64,000 bases of DNA from Acestrorhynchus altus (taxonomy: Eukaryota > Chordata > Actinopteri > Characiformes > Acestrorhynchidae). The stretch's first letter is position 1, and every line of letters begins with the position of its first letter. The stretch covers positions 21,876,187 through 21,940,186 of the forward strand of contig CM067521.1 in the NCBI GenBank assembly GCA_034509495.1. Direction: 5' to 3'. Below the pieces are notes generated by a model, which worked only from the letters and a program-made list of their open reading frames with translations, was not told the origin of the DNA and searched no databases. Of the stretch, positions 49,485 to 59,900 are shown piece after piece. The position numbers were made by a program, and so were the translations under genes.

Positions 49485-49935
49485 ATGTCAGGACTTTGAC
49501 ATGGCCATTGCAAACCTTTAAATTTGTTCTTCTTTAACCAGTTTTTGGTAGAATGACTTGGCTGCTTAGGGCTTTTGTTTAGTTCCATAAAACGTCCTAG
49601 AGATTTCTGACTTGACTATATAATCTTTACTAAACTGCAGACAGGCATCATCTGACATGATCTTTGTTGGTCTACCACTCCTGGAGAAGGCAACAATGGC
49701 CTTAAATTTCTTCTATTTGTACACAGTCTGTCTGACTGAGGATTGGTGGAGTTGGTTTGTAACCTTTTCCTGCTTGATGAGCCTCAAAAATGATACATCT
49801 CCACAAAGATGTTGTGAAGAGTAGACTTTGATAGATTGTGTCCCATTGATTGACAATACCTGACTAATTTCTTGTCTCATTTCTTTGAGTTGGTTCTCCT
49901 GATCTACTTTTAGGAGATTTAAGGTTCAATTTATA
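49485..49935 (-). mobile_element. Tc1-like transposon fragment
   Basis: Shares 'gtcaggactttgac' then 'atggccattgcaaacc' and 'ttcttctttaaccagttttt' with 35070-35130 in the same orientation, so it is a relative of the 34870 fragment, also truncated. Confidence 0.55.
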
Positions 49936-52900
49936 CACAAAGAAAAAAAAATACTGCAAAGATTCCACCTTATGCATATATAATTTCAAGTTTTCAACAA
50001 ATGTCTAATCGGACAGTACATCCAAGCTATGAACAGTGTAGCAAACAGAATATGTACAAGAGAAGACAATTCCACTGCTTTAAATCTGTTGAAGAAATAA
50101 CTGTACCGGAAAGAAAACAGCCAAACACAGCTGAAATGCCCATTGTCCCTCACCTCCTGAGCCTGTACAAAACATTTAGCCATGGAATGTTTGAAGCCCC
50201 AAACACGTAGACTAATGAGGGTTCTGTCGAACCGTGGGATATTCTCAAGTGTATGTGTGTGTGTACTTATATGTGTACCCAAGGCAGGCCAGACAAAACC
50301 TTTGTGTGACACAGGTCCTGTGGGGAGACAGCAGTAAAATATCACAGGTCAAAGATCAGTTTGTTAACGATGGTCAGTCTAAATAACCTTGCAGGCAACT
50401 GACCCTGAGGAACAGGAATATAGCATGATATTCAATGTTAACATTTCATTTTAAGGTATGTACACAGTGTTTGAGACCTCCACCTCAGGGGATGTAAAAA
50501 ATGTAGCTGTATTTTTTTTTTTTAAGTAAGGGCATGTAAGGATTTACAGCAGGTCAGTTTGTTCCAATGAGAGGTGAATGCTGTTGCTTAGGCTCCAAAA
50601 ATATGAAGTATAGTTCCTTTTATTTATTTATTTAGTCATGAAATGTCTTCATCTTAAGCATATCTATATATCTATATATATATATATTATCATACCTGTC
50701 ATAGATACATCAAATAACACTGATTATTGATTATTCTATACAAGGTCTCCACTGTAACTGACTGGCTGCAATCTAACATAGATGGAAGACAGTCTCTCAA
50801 TGGGTTCTTGTACTTCTATCCTTGTGCTCTGAACAAAATGTCAAGTTGCTTTCTAAGTGCTCGTAATTTTTAAAAGTGTGAACCTTGATCTTCTTTAAGT
50901 AACGTTGTCAAGTAACTTTGAGGAAATGGTTATTTATTCTGTTATGCTGTAAGGCTCGCGTACACTTCTGCTCAATAGTCTGCCGTCCTTGTGTTCTAGT
51001 GAGTTCATTTTTGAAAGATAACTTGGCCTTCTTCATATTGAGAAACACCCAAACCCAGTTGCTGTTTTGGAAGAAGGAAGCATGAAGACTTAGTCTTTGA
51101 CCATGTCATTAAGGCCAGAAAGCAATGACATGTACTGTCAGTGGTCAGAGGAGGGACACATTATGAACCTGAAAGAGTGTGCTGGATAATGAAGGCTATA
51201 CTATCTGGGCTGAACCACCTGAAGTGGACCTCTGATCACAGCATTTGTGGAAAGACTTTAAAAACGCTCAGTATGCAAGACAACCCAAGAAAATCTGAGA
51301 ACTAGAGACATTGTGGAAAGAAGAGTTGGTACATTTATTTACAAGAACTGAAGACTATAATCGAACTATCACAAGAGTTTGTAAGCTGTTCGTTTGGTTA
51401 AATTGGTTGTTAAGTTCTGATTGTAAGCTGCCAAATTTTCTTCAGCCATAAAAGTATAACAACTGCCTTGTTTCTATATTTTAATCAGCTCTATTTACCA
51501 CACAGGAGCACTAAAATTACAGGCTGGAGTGTCTAATAAAGTGAACAGTGAGTAGACATTGTTTAAACACTCCAGCAGCACTGCTGTGTCTGATCCAAAG
51601 AAAGTATGCAGAAAAACTGCATTATGTCTGATAGTGTATAGAAATGTTTTCAAATGACATCATTTTACACTCTTAAATATACACTCGTATTTTTATTGTA
51701 ACTGATTGTGTCTTTACATAACTTTTATCTGAGCAGTTGTGTCCAAATATTCACATACAGCCATGCTTCTGCAGATTCTCGACTGATCAGCAGTTGAGGT
51801 GATGGACTGAATTTCGTCAGTCCTCTAGAATTACTGCAATGTTTCAATATGAACGTCAACAGATGCAGTATTATTTTTTTAAAAGCAGGCCCATGTTTTG
51901 TAGCCCGTCAGTGCCTTTCTCTACAGCATGCTTCCCACACACAGCTTGAATCCCACCTGCTGCTTGAGAGCAGTTGATTACAAATCCAGACTGGCCTGCC
52001 TGACAGGGGCCAAAATCTAGGAAGAAGGCAGTAGAATTAGTGACAGCTGAGCAAACACAGATTCAAAATGACCTGGGCTTCTCCCCCACCCACCCCAGCC
52101 AACACCCCCTGAACATCTCACTCCACTAGTCCAGTACTAACCCTTCTCTTGGGGCTTGAGCATTTTGCTGATCACCAGAACACCAGGCCAGTTTGCCCAT
52201 ACTGGTCATCCTTACAGAGTGTCACTGAGGGCCAGGCCGTCCACATACAAATATAGAAGGTATGGATTTGTCTATTTTTCTGCTCTGTAGTGCAGAAGCA
52301 ATCTTGGTGTGGGTGTTGTTGGAACTGGGATAATGATGATAAAGTAGGCCCGTGTGCTATCTAAGCAATGTTCCCATCTGACAGGCTGAGGTTAGTGGGG
52401 TTGGAGTGGAGAAGGTAGGAATGTGTTTGGCAGAAACAGTAAAACACTGCTTGACCCCACAAACCTGTCTGGCACTTTTGGTTCATAACAGAACTTTTCA
52501 GTGAATGGTTCTCTAACCTCTGAAACTCTGAGCTGGAAGCACTTGTAACCCAACGAAAGCTGAAGCACCATTTATGTATTATACACTTATTAGTGCATAA
52601 CATGATTTTTTTTCTTGTTTTATTTTTGATTCTCTCTGATTAGTCATTTCTTCAGGCTCAAAGTTAAATGTTGTAATAATTCAAGGTTCTAAAGGCTTAT
52701 AATATCACACGTTACATGTAATGAATATAAAGAAGTTTATCCTTAATACAAATTCAAATTATGCACACAACTTTTTTCACAATATTCTGCAATGAGGTGT
52801 GTGAATGTGAAGAACCTTTTAAAAAATTTAAAGAACCTCCACACAAAAACCACAAGTAGCCGGGAAAGGTTCTTCAACTTAACACCAGAGAAGAACCTCT

Positions 52901-53718
52901 TTTGGTTTTCTAAAAATCCTTTCAATGGATGGTTTCATTTTCTAATGGCATATGAGTTTAAAGAACCTTTTAAAGTCCTAAAGAAATCTAGACATGTTCT
53001 AGATCACATTTTCTCAGAAGCATAAAATCTGTATATAAATGTGAAGGTTCTTTTATCTTTAGGTATTTGGTAACACTTTACAAAAGGGGTATTTGTGATA
53101 ATAATAAACATTCCTAAATGGTTAAGTAATGCTTTAGAATAACTAATAATTAATCCTTTGAAAATGTAATTTAATTAGTTGAGACGTTACTAAATATTTG
53201 AATAATAACATATTTAAGAAGCATCAGTCAACTGTACACAGGATCCTCTCTACCTATAAGAAAAATAACTAACCTACACTGTATGGACAAAAGTATTGGG
53301 ACACCTGTGCATTTGTCGATTGTTAAGTGTTCTTAGGTATCTTGAAAGCCACTATGTAAATGTAACTTCATTCAAATCCATCCATTACTCAAATGTTAGT
53401 ATTGTTTAATAAAGTCTTGGGAAATGTGAATTAATAACAAGTCTGGCCATTTCTAAACCATATTGTAATGTTTATTACTACATACGTACTGTTCATTAAT
53501 GTACCCTTATTGTAAAATATTTTCATAATTTTATGAATTAATAAGGAATAAATAAATGAACTTTTTGATGCTATTTGGTGATATTTTAATGTTATTTCGA
53601 GATTCACTTTTTGGTGTAAGTCCTCACGTTTAACATAGGTTTTTCCACTTTACTTACTTGATTGGTCCAGTTACATGACAGTGATGATTAGCACTGACCT
53701 CTTAATAATCATCTATGA

Positions 53719-53811
53719 TGCTCTGTGAGTGTGTACCACTCCAAACCAGGTTCCAAAGGCTCTTTCGTTGAAGTGACCAGTAGCAAAATAGCAGAACTCT
53801 TCACAGTCCTG
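53719..53811 (-). CDS. Possible 3'-terminal exon, unrecognised
   Basis: After TTTTTTGCCCAG on the minus strand a frame of 30 codons plus TAG reads DCEEFCYFATGHFNERAFGT and continues WFGVVHTHRA. The acceptor is good and the composition protein-like, but no family is recognised and no upstream partner exon was found. Confidence 0.2.
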
Positions 53812-54984
53812 GGCAAAAAATAAAAGCAAGTATAAATGTGTAAAGACTCCATAAGCCCTGCAGCTTTATGGAATCTGGAATCAGCATAGGTTAGAAAAGG
53901 AAAAAGGACCCCCCAACAGTCTCAGCTAGTGCTTTATAAACATGTAACCCTGCCCTTGAGTAGGATCTGGGTTACATCATTGTATGATAATTAAAGAAAA
54001 TATTTACAAAGACGATGTAAAAAAAAAAATATTTGTACAGTCTTGTCTTTACAACGTATCCAATTGTGAGATTTATCTGCATGATTTTTGTTGTTGTTGC
54101 TGTTACCTTAAAATATTTTTATAAAAGAATTGACCAATAGAAATGGTCTAAAATGACTACATTAACATAAAACATGTATTAACACTTATTAAATATAAAA
54201 TCCTTCCCCAGCACTCCCACCCACATTAGGGGATCAATAACCAGCGTGTGAAGGAGGCCTTATTGTGGAGTGAGTGTGCACACATTCAGGGTGCAGAATA
54301 GCATAAAAGCTCTTATTTATGGCAAATGCGTACCACAAACGTTAGCACTCGCTCTGCATTTATTGCCATTAAAGATCTCAAACCCTGAACCAGTCCTACT
54401 AATAAACCTTCTACAAGTTCATACATTCTTCAATAAGTTTGGCCGTTTCATTGCTGTCCCCTGTTCCAGTGTTTCTGCTCCTACTGTCATGGAACTATAA
54501 CCATGAGAGGTGCTGTGAAAGAGAAAATGCGTGCATTCTCCCACTGTCACCCGAACCTCAATCCAGTTATATATCTGAGCGGCTGGAAAGAACAAAGGTT
54601 TCCTAAGGTTAGCCAAACACTGGCATAACATCTCAGCAAGGTCCAGGACAACATCATTCACTGTGATGGTAACAAAAGCACACAAGAGTTATCATTTTCC
54701 CTGGATAATGTCAATATGAAACAGTGAATAATCCAAGGATAATACTCAGGAGAGTGCTAGATGTCCTCATATCTGAGTTCAAAAACAGTAGGACATGTTT
54801 GTAAAATGTTATGAAACTGATCATGGATTATTACGTCAGCTCCATTGTCAACTGAGCAACTTCTTTTATGTGCGTCATTGTGAGAATCCTATGTAGTAAA
54901 GGGCCCATATAAGGCATTTTAATGCAGTATATAAACATTTAAACCACTTACTCTTCAATCCAAACAAACAATTTATAAAAAAAT

Positions 54985-55027
54985 CTCTCTCTCTCACTCA
55001 CTCTCTCTTTCTCTCTCTCTCTCTCTC
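54985..55027. repeat. (CT)n microsatellite
   Basis: CTCTCTCT tract with two CA/TT interruptions. Confidence 0.95.
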
Positions 55028-55435
55028 ATCATTCAATACAGGGCCCCGAATACTACAGTAGGCACAGTTAATATCTGGTTAATATCATCCAAAACGTAGT
55101 GCAAAGAACCACTCTGAATATAGTAAAATGGTACATATTTGTTCAGAATTTACTTCAAAGGTAAACTGTCATATATTTTATAATCACTACATTTAAAGTG
55201 GCATATTTCAAGCCTTTTTGTTTTATGTTGATACTGTCTGATAGTAAGGTCCTGAAACTTGAAATTAAATATTCTAATAAACTGAGATTCTGGATTGTTA
55301 TGAGATATAAACCATACTGACTTACAGTAAAACAAAACTAATTAATTAAATAATTAAGAAAAAAACTTGAGATGTCATGATGTGCATATGATGAATTTTC
55401 CTCTCTGAATGAAATTACACATTTTGATACACTAG

Positions 55436-55950
55436 TACAGGGGTTCTGAACCTGGGGGTCATAAAGTACTTCTAGGGGGGTCGCGAATGTGACACTAATT
55501 AAGACGTTTTGTCAGCTAAATGTGCGACGAATCAGATTTAAGCACTAAACTTTTTTCACACTATCATTCTCAGTCTTGATGGAGTGTCTCGCATGAAGGA
55601 CAGGCATGGCAAACCCACTGTTGCTTAAAATAGAGCATTTTTAGAAGGTTTTTTTCACTGAATCAAACCAACTCACTTGCTGTTCTGCTCGACTCTTCGA
55701 TCTGAATCTTGATTCAGGTTCGCGCACATTGTGGCTCACCATGTGATCCAGGCTGGATTAAAATGGAGCATTTTTTAGAAGGTTGAATTGGACGTAGGGA
55801 CGCAAAACACCCGCGTCCAGGAACATCAGAACAGAAAAAAAACAAAGAAAGTGAGAAAATATGATGAAAACTTGGAATATTTTATGAGTTATTGATACCG
55901 TTTTTTCCCAGGGGTAGGGGGTCATGAAACATACTGGAGCCTAAAAGGAA
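55436..55950. repeat. hAT-like element fragment
   Basis: The edge ACAGGGGTTCTGAACCTGGG and GGGGGGTCGCGAATG is the type of end common in fish hAT elements. The far side has GGGGTAGGGGGTCATGAAAC. No transposase is seen. Confidence 0.4.
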
Positions 55951-56238
55951 ATCACACAGTGAAAATCTTTTGTATATGATATCTGGCAGTTATCCATTAT
56001 ATTTTGTTAAATATTATAACAAATAGACCAGTGAAATTGGTACAATATTACATGGAATGGATTTTTTTTTTACATTCTGTAAAGCTGCCTTTTGGAGATA
56101 TGATAATTAGGTTAAAATGCAGATTATAGGGACTCAAATTCGGATACTGTGGTGTTTTCAGACAATATCATTTATTCCCTTTCATTGGTCAAAATCTCAT
56201 TCAGCAACACTACACATCATTCTTCATTCTTTCAACAG

Positions 56239-56412
56239 ATGACACTGCATGTACTTTTTCTGGCTGTGGCCCTGCTTGGATCCTGTTGTGCAGCCCCTCC
56301 ATTGGACACTGACCCTGCAGTTTATGACCTGGAGACGTATGATGTCGACTCAGACACATGGGATCTAAACAGCTACAGAGAAAGTTATGACTATGATGAT
56401 CTGAATGAGGAG
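56239..56412 (+). CDS. optc: optc exon with start codon, signal peptide and acidic N-terminus
   Basis: A TTTCAACAG acceptor directly precedes ATG, so the 5' UTR exon lies upstream. The 58 codons encode MTLHVLFLAVALLGSCCA (signal peptide) and then a Tyr/Asp/Glu-rich stretch ending DYDDLNEE before GTGAGT (phase 0). Clustered Tyr next to acidic residues are typical sulfation sites of class III SLRPs. An in-frame ATG lies further upstream inside what reads as intron, so I chose 56239. Confidence 0.88.
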
Positions 56413-56616
56413 GTGAGTGGAGAACGCAAGGATTTAGGTTTGGATGGTTCTTATAAAAGGGCAGTGAGCAGCAAGGCCTCTTTGGTTACTGAGCATTTAT
56501 GTGACGCAACAATAAACCTACATTTCGTCCATTTAATCTCACATTAGTTGACCTACTAATCCACAATTTCGGCACCAAGTAAAATTTACATAATACATAT
56601 AATTCATATAATAGTA

Positions 56617-56653
<37 letters not shown>

Positions 56654-56750
56654 GTAGTAGTATATTAATAGTAGTAGTAGTAGTAGTAATAGTAGTAATA
56701 GTAGTGTATTACTATAAGTAGTAATACTGTTAGTACTAGTCATATTTTTG

Positions 56751-56789
<39 letters not shown>

Positions 56790-56879
56790 GTTGTAGTAGT
56801 AGTAATATTTGTAGTATATTAGTAGTAGTAGGAGAAATATTATTATTAGTAGTAATATTATTATTATTATTATTATTAT

Positions 56880-56942
<63 letters not shown>

Positions 56943-59900
56943 CAGCAGCAGCAGCAGCAGCAGTGGAGGAGTAGTATTAATAGTAGCAATATGTACAGAT
57001 TTTATATTTGTTTGATAGTATGAATTATACACAGATCAGCCACAACATTATAACTCTAGCAGCAATGACACACCACACACATAATAGCTGCTCTGTGGTG
57101 GTCCTGTGGCGTCCTGACCGTTGAAGAACAGGGTGAAAGGTATGCAGAGAAACAGATCAACTACTGTCTGTAACTACAAAGTGCTCCTGTATAGTAATTG
57201 GACAGTGAGAGTAGAAATTAGGTCATAAAGTTATGGCTGATTAGTGTGTTTATTATATTAATCCATTTTCTTGCTTACACAAGCAGATCCCTCACATATA
57301 TATAATAATAAGAATTAATGGCCCCTAGCTTTAAGGTGCTGAACTGCAGGAAAAACTGACCTTAAGAAGTACTTTGTGAGTAATGATGAGGTTGGGTTAG
57401 TCATTGATTTTAGGTGGGAGTTCATGTTGTACTTTAGTTATGGAATGTTACAAAAGCAGCATAAACTCTTTTGAGTAGGTGTCCCAAAACTTTTGAACCT
57501 GTCTTAAAAGGAAAATTTGAAAATGATCACTTTAAATGTTTGCTTTTTTTGCCAGAGCTTCACATTATCCAATAAACACAATGCAAACCTCCTATACAGA
57601 TTGAAGTTGGGACTGTAGCTCCTCCTGCTCCTGCTATCACTCAGCCACCTCCTGTGATTGTTCCTGAAGACCACACAGAAGAGGTGACCCTTCCACCACG
57701 GACCACCAAGCCTCAAGTACCTCCTACCCTGGACTTCCTGGGCCCTGGTCTATTTGGCCCAGAGACTGGCCTGGGTGAGTGAAATCTGTGACTTAGAGGT
57801 GTCTCAGTAAATACTTACCAACCTCTCATCACATCATAGGCTGAGGAAATCACTGTACTGCCACCTCAAACACATCTACTGTGCTTGTGTCTCTCTCTTG
57901 TGGTGCAAGATGGTATGACACTCTCTCGCTCTTCTATAGGGATGCCCACTTGTTTGCTGTGTGTGTGCCTCAGTGGCAGTGTGTATTGTGACGACTCTGA
58001 CCTAACTGAGATCCCCCCTCTGCCCAAGGAAACGACATACTTCTACGCCCGCTTCAACAAAATCACAGAGGTCAAGGCCACGGATTTCCTCAACATGAGT
58101 AAAATTTCATATTCAAATTCCAACTGGTAACTCTTTGACAGTCAAACCAATATAGAGCTCATGATATTGTTAATGGGATATTCAGCTGAATACAATTCAA
58201 TTACCCCAAACTATCCAGTTTGAACCATACGGTATTCTCAAGAACCAAGAGTGTAGAATATTCATCATTTCACATTTCAAACCTTTATAATTATTTCTCA
58301 AATAGTAACCAACTGAAAATCTCCAAACTTCATGTAGAACCAGTCAAAAATAGAAACAAATGCTGTAATTTTTACTTTACTAAAATTTAATTGTGTATTT
58401 AATTAAAATTACAAAGAAACTCCCAGGATCACACTTAATTATCTCCATTTCTGAAGTGTCAAGAATGTAAAATAATGTTCTTATAGAAAGTACTTTAAAA
58501 ATATTTATTCTACACCCTTAAAAATAGGGTTTTTCAAGAGTTCTTCAGTAAAGAAAATGATTATTTATGGAACCATGAACACTCAAAGAACCCTTTGCAT
58601 GATGCTTCATGAAAAGGTTCTTCAGATTGATGGAGAATGTGTTGTAGAGTGTTCTATATAGAACCTTTTTGAAATGTTTTCTGCTACTGAAACTTACAAG
58701 AACACATATTGGTGCTATATAGAATCATTTTCAAGAAGGTTCTATATAGAACCCACTTTTACCTATTTTCCAACAGCCTAAAGAACCATTTCATGATGGA
58801 AAGAAGCCTTTAATCACGAGAGGAGGATTTTCTTTACTGAAGAACTATTATAATTAGATGTGTACTACTGTTACAAACTACATTATAACAATAGTAGAAC
58901 CCTTGTTGGTGCTATGTAGAACCCTTTTAGAAAATGGTTCTATATAGAAGTCTCTACAGCCCATTCTCCATCAGTCTGAATAACCCTTTAAAGATGCAAA
59001 TGTCCTTTGACTGTTCATGGTTCTATATAGAACCATTTTTTTGCTGAAGAACTCAAAGAACCATCACTTAAAATAATAATTACAATAATAATAAAAATAG
59101 TAAAAATGTTTTTTTTCAGTGTACACTAAGTGTCTGCCATCTGTTCTCAGATCAGCTGAAACGGATTGACCTTACAGGGAATCAGATCACCACACTGGGA
59201 GAGGATGCCTTCCGCTCTCTCCCACAGCTCCAGGATCTGCTGCTGGTCGACAACAAGGTCCAGGCACTGCCCGAGCTCCCAGCCACTATGAGGCACATCG
59301 ACCTCCGCAACAACCGCCTGAAGAGTGCTGCTATGCACAGAGAGGCCTTTAAGGCAAGTGCTGTTTGTGAGGCAGAATGATCAGCCCATGTGGGAACACA
59401 CCAGTAATCAGATGACAAAGCTAAAATAATCTACAAAGACAACAGCCTGGAGAATTTATTGCTGCGTGTGGTTTTCATGGGTTGCAGTTGTATTTAATTA
59501 GTTATAATGAGCTTCCACACGTACAGAGGGTTTAAAATTACAGCAGCACTGCTGGGCCTCATACACTTGTACCGCCTAAATAACAATGTCATGTCATTGC
59601 CATGCTGGTGACACTTGCTGATACAGTGTATATAAAAAGTCTACACACCCCTGTTCAAATGTCAGGTTTTTGTGATGTAAAAAAATGACAGCAAGACAAA
59701 TATTTCCACAACTTTGTCCTCCTTTAATGTGACCTATAACCTGTACAATGCAATTGAAAAACAAACTGAAAACTTTAAAGCAGAAAAATATAAAATAAAA
59801 TAAAACTTACAATAACCTGGTAGCATAAATATGCACACCCTTAAACTAATGTTAAACTTTGTTGCATCACCTTAAGCTTTTATTACAGCACTCAGTTTTT

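Larger units (their letters stand above)
49936..56238. other. Interval upstream of the SLRP gene
   Basis: No coding exon is firmly supported. It holds a (CT)n tract (54985-55027), MITE edges (51525-51600, 53278-53330), a 'GAACC'-rich palindromic stretch (52790-53060), a possible stray exon at 53725-53811 and a hAT-like stretch (55436-55950). The SLRP 5' UTR exon and promoter should lie here but were not identified. Confidence 0.45.

Noticed and set aside
56486..57032. Minus-strand poly-Leu/Ile frames
   Set aside because: They arise from the trinucleotide array (TAA/TAG units) inside the SLRP intron.
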